NCBI GenBank assembly: GCA_927407015.1
Contig: CAKMJT010000021.1
Span: 42,296-106,295, forward strand
DNA: 64,000 nucleotides
Source of the DNA: an uncultured Proteiniphilum sp.
Lineage (GTDB): Bacteria; Bacteroidota; Bacteroidia; Bacteroidales; Dysgonomonadaceae
Direction: 5' to 3'
Part shown: positions 27,281 through 36,547 of the stretch, piece after piece
Numbering within the stretch: the stretch's first letter is position 1
Layout: every line of letters starts with the position of its first letter
Notes under the pieces: generated by a model
The model's database searches: none
Told to the model about the DNA's origin: nothing
What the model saw: only the letters and a program-made list of their open reading frames with translations
Position numbers and translations under genes: made by a program

Positions 27281-29524
27281 TTAAAAATAATACCCGGCAC
27301 TAATGAAGGGATACAAAAAACGGGAGAGGCTCGAATACCCCAACTCAAAAGCTATGGGCCCAATAATAGAGTTATAGAAATATCCGATGCTTCCGCCGAA
27401 AAATGATTGCCCCTCATGAAGTTTCAGCAATTCATCATGATGCATGGTAAAGTTCAGGTTGGCATATATGCCGCGGGTGGGGGTAAAATGATAACGAACA
27501 TTGGTCTGGGCCACTCCAACCGTATTTTTAAGCAGCTCCATACCCCGTGTGCCCTGTAAAGCTATTTGCTGAGGGACATAGTGGCCGTTATATTGCCCTC
27601 CTGCGAAATTGTCGTACATCAGCGGGATGCTGTCATTCGCATTGAAGATGGTTCTTACCGACAATTCGGGCGTGATATAGAGTTTATCGGATAATCTGAT
27701 GGGTTTCAGAAACCTCATATCCAATATATTAAGAGGAGCTTTCCCGTTCATTTGGTAAAAATTATCGGTATGCAGCGCATATTTGAATGAAAAATACTGT
27801 CCTGAGGTTGGAAAATTACTTTTATCCAGGTTATCGTATATTCCGTTAAAAAAGTAATTCACATACACATTGTTTTTCAGTTTAAAATCAACGCTTTCTT
27901 CTTCGGCATTGGCCAGGAACCTGGTCATAAAATAAAAGTGATCGATCTCTGCTCCCACATGCAACTTTATATTGTGCAGGTAGAATTCTGAAAAATTGAA
28001 ATTCAGGGAACTTCGTAAAAAATCGAGGTTATACAGGGATTTTCCCCTGTGATAGATTTTGAGTTCGTTTCGACTAATTTTTCCGGAAATACCACCCTTG
28101 TAAAAGACACCACTGTTGATGGAGTAATTGAGGATCAAATAGGGATTGCGGCTTAAGCGTATTGTAGCATCCAAACGGGAATCCAACGGTGCGTTGACCC
28201 AGATGGGAGTATGCGCCAGAATGGCAGCCATGTCATTGGTATCGAAGCGTATACCGATATCCAACGTTCTGAAGTCCTTTTCCTGTACCGTGAATATCAG
28301 GTCGAAAGGTGATTCACCTTCCAAACGGTAAAAAACCTTCGTAAACAGCCCGCTTGCAAAAATACGGGAAGTGAAGGTTTCCAAATCCTTTCGGGTGATT
28401 TTATTATTTTTCAGATCCAATCTCATCTTCATATCGGCTTCTTCTATCCTTTCAAGCCCCTCAAAACGGATATTCCTGATTTCCAGCGAATCTATTGTGA
28501 TGTAAGGATTTTCAATTTTTTCCGGGAGATGAACGGAATCCGTTATTGACAATGTTTCTTTCAATGCCGTCAATTCTTCCCATTTCTCCCGGGCTGCCTG
28601 CTCACCCCGTTGTATAATGGAGTCGATGGCCGAATTCTCAAAATCCATCATATTGTACGGATGAAGATCGGGGGTGATCAGAATATCCGTGTCGGCTATG
28701 TTCATTTTTCGTTTTTCCTCCCCTATAAAAAGACCGAGTTGTTCAATTACTTCGATCACGGTACCGCGGTTCTTTTCGATACTCTTATTATCGGGGGGAA
28801 AAATAACACCAATCACAATATCCGCTCCCATTTCCCGCACAACATCTACCGGAAAATTATTGATAATTCCTCCATCAATCAGCAGCATACTGTCTTTTTC
28901 AACAGGAGAAAACATACCGGGAATAGCCATGCTGGCACGCATCGCTTCTGACAGGATGCCCTCCCTGAAGACAACCTCTTTTCCGGAACGAGAATCAGCG
29001 GCTACACATGCAAACGGAATGGGCAGATGATTAAAATCCAGGGTGTCCTGGTATCCGATCGTAAGGTTCTGGAATAAGCCATAGATATTCTGTCCGCTGA
29101 TCATACCAGGAGGTAATTGCACTTTTCCCTTCCCCTCTTTTATTTTTAACTCGTACGGAAGAGAGAGAATATATCCTTCCCGATTTTCTTTGAGGGAAGA
29201 GGGGAGGTTTTCCCGGTTGACATCGTCGCTTAACAGAAGCCTCCAGTTCTGCTCTTTAACCAGCGAGTCTAATGAATGCGCATCATATCCAATGGCATAA
29301 AGCCCTCCCACGATGGCGCCCATACTGGTTCCTGCAATATAATCGATGGGTATGCCTGCTTCTTCCAATACTTTCAACGCGCCAATGTGTGCAAAACCTT
29401 TGGCGCCACCGCCACTGAGCACGACACCTACTGTGGGCCGTGATTTTTTCGTTTCTTGTCCGAAAAGAAACGAAATGGAAAAAAGGAGGATAAGAGATAA
29501 AGACACTCGTTCCCGTATATTCAT
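27281..29524 (-). CDS. Patatin-like phospholipase with POTRA and outer-membrane barrel
   Basis: 747 residues from ATG 29524; the upstream ATG at 29551 falls inside the -7 box. A signal peptide (to about 22) precedes a patatin domain (about 30-310) with GGGAKG at 38-43, the catalytic Ser67 in GTSMG and Asp217 in DGG. A POTRA-like segment (about 345-410) and a BamA-type 16-strand barrel (about 420-747, ending in Phe) follow. This is the PlpD-like type Vd architecture, in which the lipase passenger is attached to its own barrel. It stands alone, with the efflux operon downstream in the same orientation. Lipid substrate unknown. Confidence 0.93.
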   Translation of the reverse strand: MNIRERVSLSLILLFSISFLFGQETKKSRPTVGVVLSGGGAKGFAHIGALKVLEEAGIPIDYIAGTSMGAIVGGLYAIGYDAHSLDSLVKEQNWRLLLSDDVNRENLPSSLKENREGYILSLPYELKIKEGKGKVQLPPGMISGQNIYGLFQNLTIGYQDTLDFNHLPIPFACVAADSRSGKEVVFREGILSEAMRASMAIPGMFSPVEKDSMLLIDGGIINNFPVDVVREMGADIVIGVIFPPDNKSIEKNRGTVIEVIEQLGLFIGEEKRKMNIADTDILITPDLHPYNMMDFENSAIDSIIQRGEQAAREKWEELTALKETLSITDSVHLPEKIENPYITIDSLEIRNIRFEGLERIEEADMKMRLDLKNNKITRKDLETFTSRIFASGLFTKVFYRLEGESPFDLIFTVQEKDFRTLDIGIRFDTNDMAAILAHTPIWVNAPLDSRLDATIRLSRNPYLILNYSINSGVFYKGGISGKISRNELKIYHRGKSLYNLDFLRSSLNFNFSEFYLHNIKLHVGAEIDHFYFMTRFLANAEEESVDFKLKNNVYVNYFFNGIYDNLDKSNFPTSGQYFSFKYALHTDNFYQMNGKAPLNILDMRFLKPIRLSDKLYITPELSVRTIFNANDSIPLMYDNFAGGQYNGHYVPQQIALQGTRGMELLKNTVGVAQTNVRYHFTPTRGIYANLNFTMHHDELLKLHEGQSFFGGSIGYFYNSIIGPIAFELGYSSLSRFLYPFISAGYYF

Positions 29525-29548
29525 ATAGCTGACTCGATAATATTTTGG

Positions 29549-29556
29549 CAAAAGTA
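29549..29556 (-). promoter_or_regulatory. -7 box for the patatin gene
   Basis: TACTTTTG on the minus strand, 24 nt before ATG 29524. It fits the TAnnTTTG consensus and fixes the start choice. Confidence 0.55.
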
Positions 29557-29668
29557 CAGGAAAATTGAACCATTTCCAAGCGCGTGAAAGATTGAAAGAT
29601 TATCTCTCAAATTTAGATTATCCGTCAAATATGTAGTTAGACAAAGCTGATATTTAGAACAATCAAAC

Positions 29669-29676
29669 TATATTTG
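29669..29676 (+). promoter_or_regulatory. -7 box candidate for the MFS transporter
   Basis: TATATTTG fits the consensus, but it is about 165 nt before the chosen start, leaving a long AT-rich leader. Another promoter nearer the gene cannot be excluded. Confidence 0.35.
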
Positions 29677-29843
29677 TTCCGTTTTGTGATACACATTTAT
29701 AAAGATTTGTAAAAAACAAATGAGTAACAATTATGGCCATTGCATCAATGTGACAAATCTGAACAAGTCAAATATCGTTTTGGCAGATCAAAGCGTTATT
29801 TCAATATATTTTGAAAGTGAATCGATTCTTTCAGATATTCAAA

Positions 29844-31070
29844 ATGAAAAAGACAAACAGGATACATCAAACAGACAACATAACTGCGGAACGTAAAATT
29901 TTCGGGTTCAGCCGGAACACCATAAATACAGGGATCATCAGTTTTTTATCGGATTGCTCAGTCAAGACTATTTATTCCATCATGCCCATGTTCCTGATGT
30001 CTCTGGGCGCTTCGAAAACCAGCCTGGCACTGATAGAGGGTATTGCCGAAAGTACTGCTTCGGTTTTTAAAGTAATATCAGGTTTCTGGAGCGATAAAAT
30101 CGGGAAAAACAAACCGTTTATGCTGATTGGATATGGTCTGTCTGCATTGGTTCTCCCGCTTTATGCTTTTGTGCTTAGTCCTTTGCACGTACTTATCATT
30201 CGTTTTACCGAGAGAGTTGGCAAAGGGATCCGAACTGCTCCGCGCGACAGCCTGATTGCAGGTTCGGTGACAAACGGTGAAACCGGAAAAAGCTTCGGTC
30301 TGCAAAAAGCCATGGACAACAGCGGCGCCATCGTCGGTCCGCTTATTGCTTTCGGACTGTTATCTTTCTTTCCCGGTAATTACCGATTCATTATGCTTTT
30401 GGCAGGAATTCCTGCCATTTTTGCTATTTTTGTGATCATCTTCGGGCTCAAAGAAGTCCGCAAAAGTAAACATGAATTATTCACCAAATTCCATTTCAAA
30501 GATTTCTCACCCAGGTTTTATTTGTTTTTGGGAGTGATTTTTATTTTCACGCTCGGAAATTCCACGGATGCCCTGTTAATGGTAAAAGCAAATGAACTGG
30601 GCATTAAAGTTGCCTATATACCGCTCGTTTATCTGATTACAAGTGTTGTCTCGGTTATAATGGCAATTCCAATCGGAACTTTGTCTGACAAAATCGGTAA
30701 AGAGAAGATACTGATTGTGGGTTTTGTTATTTATGCCGTTGTTTATTTCGGGTTTGGCGCAACAAGCGGAACCGGATTAATTGTCATTCTCTTTGCATTG
30801 TACGGCCTTTATTCGGCTGCGACCGACGGGATACAAAAAGCGTTTATTTCGGATCTCGTGGATAAAAACAAACAAGGGACTGCCATGGGTATTTACAATG
30901 CGCTGCTTGGCATCACGCTTCTGCCGGCAAGTTTAATTGCCGGACGATTATATGATAAGGTAGATTCCAGCGCGCCATTTTATTTTGGAGCTGCAACAGC
31001 CATCCTCTCCGCAATATGCATGTTGTTATTCACGTTATATTATAAAAAGGAGAAAAGAAGCGTGAAATAG
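29844..31070 (+). CDS. Major facilitator superfamily transporter
   Basis: 408 residues from ATG 29844; the open frame can begin at a TTG 33 nt earlier, but the ATG is preferred. Twelve hydrophobic helices are visible, with the MFS loop 2-3 motif as GFWSDKIGKNKPFM near 80 and its second-half copy GTLSDKIGKEK near 280. It resembles bacterial multidrug or small-molecule exporters, but no substrate-specific motif is seen. The DNA is AT-richer than neighbouring core genes, as is the patatin gene beside it. It is flanked by opposite-strand genes, so it is a single-gene transcript. Confidence 0.88.
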   Translation: MKKTNRIHQTDNITAERKIFGFSRNTINTGIISFLSDCSVKTIYSIMPMFLMSLGASKTSLALIEGIAESTASVFKVISGFWSDKIGKNKPFMLIGYGLSALVLPLYAFVLSPLHVLIIRFTERVGKGIRTAPRDSLIAGSVTNGETGKSFGLQKAMDNSGAIVGPLIAFGLLSFFPGNYRFIMLLAGIPAIFAIFVIIFGLKEVRKSKHELFTKFHFKDFSPRFYLFLGVIFIFTLGNSTDALLMVKANELGIKVAYIPLVYLITSVVSVIMAIPIGTLSDKIGKEKILIVGFVIYAVVYFGFGATSGTGLIVILFALYGLYSAATDGIQKAFISDLVDKNKQGTAMGIYNALLGITLLPASLIAGRLYDKVDSSAPFYFGAATAILSAICMLLFTLYYKKEKRSVK

Positions 31071-31151
31071 TTGTATGTGCTAAACAATATCATGGTGCCA
31101 ACCAATACGGTTCATGAGTCATTATTTTTTAGTGAAATATTTTGTTACAAT

Positions 31152-31991
31152 TCACAAGTTCAGTACCGCCCTCAACGCTTTGTAGCCAGAAACGCTGGCT
31201 CTCACCTGATCTCCGTTCTTGAGCGTTAGCATCTGGTTTTGCTTTTCGTAGAGTTCTATGCGGAGAATTTTCTCCACATTAACAATATAGGATCGATGTA
31301 CTCTCACAAATTGTGAGCGGGGCAAACTGGTTTCGAAATACTTCATCGTTTCCTCCTTCAGATACTTGTTATGTTCGGTAACGATTTGTACATAATCGCC
31401 GTCGGACTGGATATACACAATATCGGGAACAAGGATCACGTGAATTTTCTGTCCTGTTTTCACGGCCACCCGTTCCAGTATCTCCTCTCCGTTTTCCTGT
31501 TCATTCCCCTGCAACAGGCCGTCAGGGACACCATTCTCTTCATCGCTTTCGTTATCCGCTTCAGACGCTGCTTTATGAACCATCTGGAAATGTATGATCT
31601 GAACATGAATCACATACATAAACAGTCCGATGAAGGCAGTCAGCGGAATCAGGGTACGAATCTCCGGGTCGTTCTCTTTCCCGAAAAAGAGGAGGGAAAA
31701 TAGTGTACTCAACGTTGTCCAAACGCTTATATAGAGTAGCCCCAATGCGAAATAATTGATAAAACGCTGAGAGAAATCGAGCTTCACATAATTGAAAGAG
31801 GGAATCACGATCGTTAACAGCACGCCGAGACCGACAAATATCAACGCATCGGCAGTACTCTTCAGCAACAGGACACCCAACGGAAATGAGACGATCGGAC
31901 GAAAGGCCAGCGCCTGCAGTAGCGTGTAGCTGATGCACAACATCACAACAGGCAATAAACGGAAAGGGATATAAAAAACAGGAAGTTTCAT
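31152..31991 (-). CDS. Membrane-anchored LytTR family DNA-binding protein
   Basis: 279 residues from ATG 31991; an upstream ATG at 32054 overlaps the preceding gene by 23 nt and is the alternative. Four hydrophobic helices (about 8-130) anchor the protein. An acidic linker (about 143-170) leads to a LytTR DNA-binding domain (about 180-275) with DIVYIQSDGDYV and the PRSQFVRVHRSYIVN pattern. There is no receiver domain, so signalling must come through the membrane part or the neighbouring LiaF-like protein. The pair is probably one operon (41-nt gap). Confidence 0.88.
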   Translation of the reverse strand: MKLPVFYIPFRLLPVVMLCISYTLLQALAFRPIVSFPLGVLLLKSTADALIFVGLGVLLTIVIPSFNYVKLDFSQRFINYFALGLLYISVWTTLSTLFSLLFFGKENDPEIRTLIPLTAFIGLFMYVIHVQIIHFQMVHKAASEADNESDEENGVPDGLLQGNEQENGEEILERVAVKTGQKIHVILVPDIVYIQSDGDYVQIVTEHNKYLKEETMKYFETSLPRSQFVRVHRSYIVNVEKILRIELYEKQNQMLTLKNGDQVRASVSGYKALRAVLNL

Positions 31992-32031
31992 CCGTAGTGA
32001 GTCAATGGGTTTACAGTCGGAAACGATTCTA

Positions 32032-32781
32032 TTAGCGTATTTCGCAACCGCCAAATATCAAAACGCCCTGCAGAATCAGTTTTCGTGAATGATCGGGCTG
32101 GGAGACCAGTCTTTTGTCTTCCATACCGCCCAGAACAGTTTGAAACTTTGTTTCCACCACCCAGTCACCGGGGATATAGAGTTCTACCCCTCCAAAGATA
32201 GCGTCAATATCGAGGTAGGTCTCTCCTTCCGGAAGTGTGGTTCTCCGTAAGTCAAGGACAACGCCGCCAAAGGTGGCGCTTATTTCACCGCCATGGAAGA
32301 CAAGATCAAGAAAGATACTCTCCGAACCGCCGAAGACAACTCTTTTCTCTATCCGACCATTCACCCCCCCAACGGAATCGGCATTCACATACTGACGCTT
32401 TCCGTATCTTCTGTTTCTCCCAAATAAAACCCTTGCCATCAAACAGATGCCTAACAAGATAAACAGCACAGGCCAGTAGGTGTGCGCAAAATTACCGTCA
32501 ATACCGGTGAAAATACCCGGATAGGCTGTGGCAAGACGCGGAAGCAGAAAAAAGAGGCCCAGTATCAGCCAAAAAAACGACATCAGCAAATTACTTTTCG
32601 AGAATCCAATGATGCCTATCACAATAAAAATCATCGGCCAGGAAAAAAGGATCGGTTTCAATGCCGGGTCAATCCATCCGAAATTAAAGGAGAGAAACAG
32701 CAATCCGGCGATCACCAGCAGCAATCCGAACAAAATGCTTTTCGACTTTGCCGAAAAGGAGGAATATGCACTTGTTTCCAT
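32032..32781 (-). CDS. LiaF/DUF5668-like membrane protein
   Basis: 249 residues. Four predicted helices in the first 130 residues (LiaI/DUF5668-like) are followed by a soluble beta-helical C-terminal domain (about 150-249) with repeated FGG motifs (VVFGGSES, ATFGGVVLDLR, AIFGGVELY, LIFGGCEI). This is the LiaF C-terminal type seen in envelope-stress modules. In Firmicutes LiaF restrains a two-component system; here the partner would be the membrane LytTR protein encoded next. That partnership is inferred from adjacency. Confidence 0.85.
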   Translation of the reverse strand: METSAYSSFSAKSKSILFGLLLVIAGLLFLSFNFGWIDPALKPILFSWPMIFIVIGIIGFSKSNLLMSFFWLILGLFFLLPRLATAYPGIFTGIDGNFAHTYWPVLFILLGICLMARVLFGRNRRYGKRQYVNADSVGGVNGRIEKRVVFGGSESIFLDLVFHGGEISATFGGVVLDLRRTTLPEGETYLDIDAIFGGVELYIPGDWVVETKFQTVLGGMEDKRLVSQPDHSRKLILQGVLIFGGCEIR

Positions 32782-32806
32782 AATATGTACATTTTTAAAA
32801 TTTGCA

Positions 32807-32814
32807 CAAATTTA
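32807..32814 (-). promoter_or_regulatory. -7 box for the LiaF-like/LytTR pair
   Basis: TAAATTTG on the minus strand, 25 nt before the LiaF-like start codon, fits TAnnTTTG. Confidence 0.5.
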
Positions 32815-32931
32815 CGGATGAACAGGAACGAAAAACAATAGAAAATCGATGAACGCATCTGTTTTACCCGATGAATGAACTATTTTTCCCACTGAAAAGA
32901 GGTATATTTTTTATCCAACCTGAAAAATAGT

Positions 32932-32939
32932 TATCTTTG
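32932..32939 (+). promoter_or_regulatory. -7 box for the small lipoprotein gene
   Basis: TATCTTTG lies 32 nt before ATG 32972 and fits TAnnTTTG. Confidence 0.5.
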
Positions 32940-32971
32940 AAATGTAAAAGTATTAAAAATATAAGATTACG

Positions 32972-33406
32972 ATGAACAGAACCAGATTTTTTTCCCAGCT
33001 ACTTGTATTGTCAGTAACGCTACTTCTTTTTGCTGACTGCGCCGGGAACAACAGGAACAGACCGATTAGTGTAGATGAGCTGCTGATGAATGCAGAGGCC
33101 CTGGCCGGTGAGAGCGTGATTGTAGAAGGTCTCTGCACCCATGTATGCACCAAAAGCGGCATGAAACTTTTTTTGCAGGGAACAGATAAAACAAAAACCC
33201 TGCGTGCCGAATCGGGAGCTACCCTGGGTAAATTTGAGCCAGCCAGTGTGGACAAGATGGTACGGGTACGCGGAAAACTGGTGGAAGAACAGGTCAGTGA
33301 CAACACCCCGGCCTCCCACGGTGAAGAAGGGGAAGGTTGTGAAACGGAACAGGCAGCAAAGAAGCTATATTATATTGCTGCAGCATCATATCAGATTATC
33401 GATTGA
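32972..33406 (+). CDS. Small lipoprotein with OB-fold-like domain
   Basis: 144 residues with a lipobox ending at Cys23 (FADC). Residues about 35-140 form a beta-rich pattern like a small OB-fold: LAGESVIVEGLC, then GMKLFLQGTD, then MVRVRGKLVEEQ. Two Cys residues spaced by three (Cys55, Cys59, CTHVC) and a later Cys could bind a metal or form a disulfide. I do not recognise a named family with certainty. The next gene starts directly after its stop codon, so the two are co-transcribed. Confidence 0.7.
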   Translation: MNRTRFFSQLLVLSVTLLLFADCAGNNRNRPISVDELLMNAEALAGESVIVEGLCTHVCTKSGMKLFLQGTDKTKTLRAESGATLGKFEPASVDKMVRVRGKLVEEQVSDNTPASHGEEGEGCETEQAAKKLYYIAAASYQIID

Positions 33407-34096
33407 ATGGAAGCAGACAAAGAATTCACCGGTTTCACCCCCGAAACCATTCTGTTCCTGAAAGAATTAAAGGCAAACAATGATCGCGAATGGTTCAACG
33501 GGCACAAGCAGGTGTATCAGGAAGCATTGCTGCAACCCTTCCGGTCGCTGGCAACCATGCTTACGCCCACAATGTACAACATCGATCCGCAGTTTGAGCT
33601 GCGGCCTTCGAAGATGCTGTCCCGGATTTATCGGGATATCCGCTTTTCTCCCGACAAAGACCCCTATAAGTCCTCCATGTGGCTCAATTTTCAGCAGGCA
33701 GCCACGCACTGGGAAAACTTTCCCGGCTATTTCGCCGAACTCAATACCGAACATTTTATGATCGGCATGGGATTGTTTATGCCAAAGCGAAAGATCATGG
33801 ATTATCTCCGGGAAGAGATCGATTACAGTCGCGATTCATTTAAAGAAATGGCCGAAAAGGCGCTCACTGCCGGGTTTGAAGTGGCCGGCGAAGCATATAA
33901 GCGTCCCCTTCCCAACACCTTACCCGATTTCTATCAACCCTGGATACAACGAAAGAGCGTTTACGTGATCAAAACAATTCCGCTCTCGGATGAGCGGATC
34001 TACAGTGAAGCCATCGCTATGCAACTGATGGAGGACTTTTTACAAATAGCCGATCTCTATCACTTTATGAAGGAGATCGTGAAGGAAGCGCAATAA
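33407..34096 (+). CDS. DUF2461 domain protein
   Basis: 229 residues. The DUF2461 pattern is clear: FLKELKANNDREWFNGHK near residue 12 and SRIYRDIRFSPDKDPYK near 65. The family is widespread in Bacteroidetes, and I know of no firmly assigned function. The ATG immediately follows the TGA of the small lipoprotein gene (no gap), so both are one transcript. No signal peptide is present, so it is cytosolic. Confidence 0.9.
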   Translation: MEADKEFTGFTPETILFLKELKANNDREWFNGHKQVYQEALLQPFRSLATMLTPTMYNIDPQFELRPSKMLSRIYRDIRFSPDKDPYKSSMWLNFQQAATHWENFPGYFAELNTEHFMIGMGLFMPKRKIMDYLREEIDYSRDSFKEMAEKALTAGFEVAGEAYKRPLPNTLPDFYQPWIQRKSVYVIKTIPLSDERIYSEAIAMQLMEDFLQIADLYHFMKEIVKEAQ

Positions 34097-34123
34097 AAAT
34101 TATAATCTGTCGTATTTATTTTA

Positions 34124-34131
34124 TAATTTTG
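34124..34131 (+). promoter_or_regulatory. -7 box for the malic enzyme gene
   Basis: TAATTTTG, 37 nt before the ATG, fits TAnnTTTG. Confidence 0.55.
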
Positions 34132-34168
34132 TGCAAATTCTTATTGATACTGCACAGTTAATATCAAA

Positions 34169-36472
34169 ATGACAAATAACAAACTACGTGACGATGCCCT
34201 TGCTTATCATTCGCAGGGGCGTCCCGGAAAAATTGAAGTCGTTCCCACCAAACCTTACAGTTCCCAGCGTGACCTCTCCCTTGCTTACTCTCCGGGGGTG
34301 GCATCACCCTGTCTGGAAATAGAAAAAGATGCGCAGGCGGCCTACGATTACACAACGAAAGGCAATCTGGTGGCGGTAATCTCCAATGGTACCGCCGTCC
34401 TGGGGTTGGGCGATATCGGAGCCCTGGCAGGAAAACCGGTCATGGAAGGCAAAGGGTTGCTTTTCAAGATTTTTGCCGGTATCGATGTGTTCGATATCGA
34501 AGTAGACGAAAAAGATCCGGAAAAATTCATCCAGATAGTGAAAGCGATTGCTCCCACTTTTGGCGGCATCAACCTGGAAGACATCAAAGCGCCACAGTGC
34601 TTTGAGATTGAAGAACGGCTCAGGAGCGAGCTCGATATTCCCATTATGCACGACGACCAGCACGGTACAGCCATTATTTCTTCCTGTGGGCTGCTCAATG
34701 CGCTGGAGCTGACCGGCAAGAAGATTGAGGATGTCCGCATCGTGGTGAATGGTGCCGGCGCCGCGGCCAACTCCTGCACGAAGCTGTACATCGCTCTGGG
34801 TGCCAACCCCGCAAATATTGTGATGGTGGATTCGAAAGGCGTCATCAACAATGCGCGGACCGACCTGAATGACCGCAAAAAACCCTTCGCCACAAGCAGA
34901 AACATCACCACACTGAAAGAAGCGGTCAGGGATGCCGATGTCTTTCTCGGGCTCTCTGTGGCCGATGTGCTCACACCGGAGATGTTGCGATCCATGAATG
35001 ATGACCCTATTGTATTTGCTTTGGCCAACCCTAATCCCGAAATTACCTACGAGCTGGCCATGTCATCGAGAGAGGATATCATCTTTGCAACAGGCCGTTC
35101 CGACTATCCCAACCAGATCAACAACGTACTTGGGTTCCCCTATATTTTTCGCGGCGCTTTGGATGTACAGGCCACCTGCATCAACGAAGAGATGAAGGTA
35201 GCCACGGTCTACGCCCTGGCAGAGCTGACAAAGAAACCGGTTCCCGATGTGGTGAATGCGGCATACAGCGTAAAAAAACTGCGCTTTAGCAAAGAGTATA
35301 TTATTCCAAAGCCGCTCGATCCGCGCCTGCTCACCACAGTAGCTCCCGCCGTGGCCAAGGCGGCCATGGCGTCGGGTGTGGCACGCAAGCCTATTACCGA
35401 CTGGGGAGAATATGATCATAAACTGCGCGATCTGATGGGGCTCGACAACAAGATGATCCGCCGGCTCTATGAGATGGCCCGCCAGAATCCCAAGCGGGTG
35501 GTCTTCTCTGAAACCAACCACCTGAGCATGCTCAAAGCAGCCGAGACAGCTTATGCAGAAGGCATTTGCCGCCCTATCCTGTTGGGTAACGAGGAAAAAA
35601 TTGCCAATGTAGCACATGAGAACCAGATCAGCCTGGAAGGGATGGAGATTGTGAACCTGCGTCACGACCGGGAAGAGGAGCGACGCATGCGTTACGCGAC
35701 GATCCTTACCGAAAAAAGAAACCGCCAGGGGATGACTTTTGAAGAAGCTTTTGAGAAGATGTTCGAACGCAACTATTTTGGAATGATGATGGTAGAAACG
35801 GGCGAGGCCGATGCAATGATTACCGGCGTATTCAGCAAGTATGCCGACACCACCGCTATCGCCAAAGAGGTGATCGGCATCCGCGACGGCCTGAATCATA
35901 TCGGCGCCATGCACATCGTGAACACAAAAAAGGGAATGCTCTTTCTTGCCGACACACTTTTCAACCGTCATCCCGATACCGAAGCATTGATCGATATTGC
36001 CCGCTTGGCAAATGCTACCGTAAAATTCTTCAACTACGAACCGGTGATCGCCATGCTCTCCTACTCCAACTTCGGGGCCGATAAGGAAGGCAGTCCGGCC
36101 AGTGTACACCAGGTGGTGAAAACATTGCACGAACACTATCCCGAGATGGTAGTCGACGGTGAGATGCAGGTCAACTACGCATTGAACAAGGCACTGCGCG
36201 ATAAGAAATACCCGTTTACCCGACTGGGGGATAAAGAGGTGAACACCTTGGTGTTTCCCAATCTCAGCTCGGCCAACGCTTCCTACAAGCTGCTGAAAGA
36301 GATTGGCCTGAACGATATCATCGGCCCCATTCAAATGGGACTGAACAAACCGGTCCATATCCTCGATGTGGAGACTCCGGTACGGGACATCGTGAACGTG
36401 GTGGCCGTAGCGGTGATCGATGCGATCGTGGAGGAAAACATCCGGTTGAATAATCTGACAAGGATCGTCTGA
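34169..36472 (+). CDS. maeB: NADP-dependent malic enzyme with phosphotransacetylase-like domain
   Basis: 767 residues, the full MaeB length. The N-terminal malic enzyme (about 1-420) shows SLAYSPGVASPC, the HDDQHGTA metal-binding region and the NGAGAAANS nucleotide-binding loop. The C-terminal half (about 430-765) is a phosphate acetyl/butyryl-transferase-like domain that in MaeB proteins is regulatory. The enzyme decarboxylates malate to pyruvate with NADP reduction, in the cytosol. It has its own promoter; TrpB2 follows after 75 nt. No unusual residues were noticed. Confidence 0.95.
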   Translation: MTNNKLRDDALAYHSQGRPGKIEVVPTKPYSSQRDLSLAYSPGVASPCLEIEKDAQAAYDYTTKGNLVAVISNGTAVLGLGDIGALAGKPVMEGKGLLFKIFAGIDVFDIEVDEKDPEKFIQIVKAIAPTFGGINLEDIKAPQCFEIEERLRSELDIPIMHDDQHGTAIISSCGLLNALELTGKKIEDVRIVVNGAGAAANSCTKLYIALGANPANIVMVDSKGVINNARTDLNDRKKPFATSRNITTLKEAVRDADVFLGLSVADVLTPEMLRSMNDDPIVFALANPNPEITYELAMSSREDIIFATGRSDYPNQINNVLGFPYIFRGALDVQATCINEEMKVATVYALAELTKKPVPDVVNAAYSVKKLRFSKEYIIPKPLDPRLLTTVAPAVAKAAMASGVARKPITDWGEYDHKLRDLMGLDNKMIRRLYEMARQNPKRVVFSETNHLSMLKAAETAYAEGICRPILLGNEEKIANVAHENQISLEGMEIVNLRHDREEERRMRYATILTEKRNRQGMTFEEAFEKMFERNYFGMMMVETGEADAMITGVFSKYADTTAIAKEVIGIRDGLNHIGAMHIVNTKKGMLFLADTLFNRHPDTEALIDIARLANATVKFFNYEPVIAMLSYSNFGADKEGSPASVHQVVKTLHEHYPEMVVDGEMQVNYALNKALRDKKYPFTRLGDKEVNTLVFPNLSSANASYKLLKEIGLNDIIGPIQMGLNKPVHILDVETPVRDIVNVVAVAVIDAIVEENIRLNNLTRIV

Positions 36473-36547
36473 TCATATGTGCGCGATCACCGGCCAGCCG
36501 GCAGGTAAAGAGAACCAGACACCAAACAAAACAAAATAAAATATACA

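Noticed and set aside
29720..29899. 59-codon plus-strand frame overlapping the MFS start
   Set aside because: It overlaps the transporter in another frame, has no family resemblance and lies in an AT-rich leader. It could be a leader peptide, but there is no support.
35063..36358. 431-codon frame opposite the malic enzyme
   Set aside because: The plus-strand malic enzyme is intact with all motifs. The antisense frame shows His/Cys-rich random composition and no start context.
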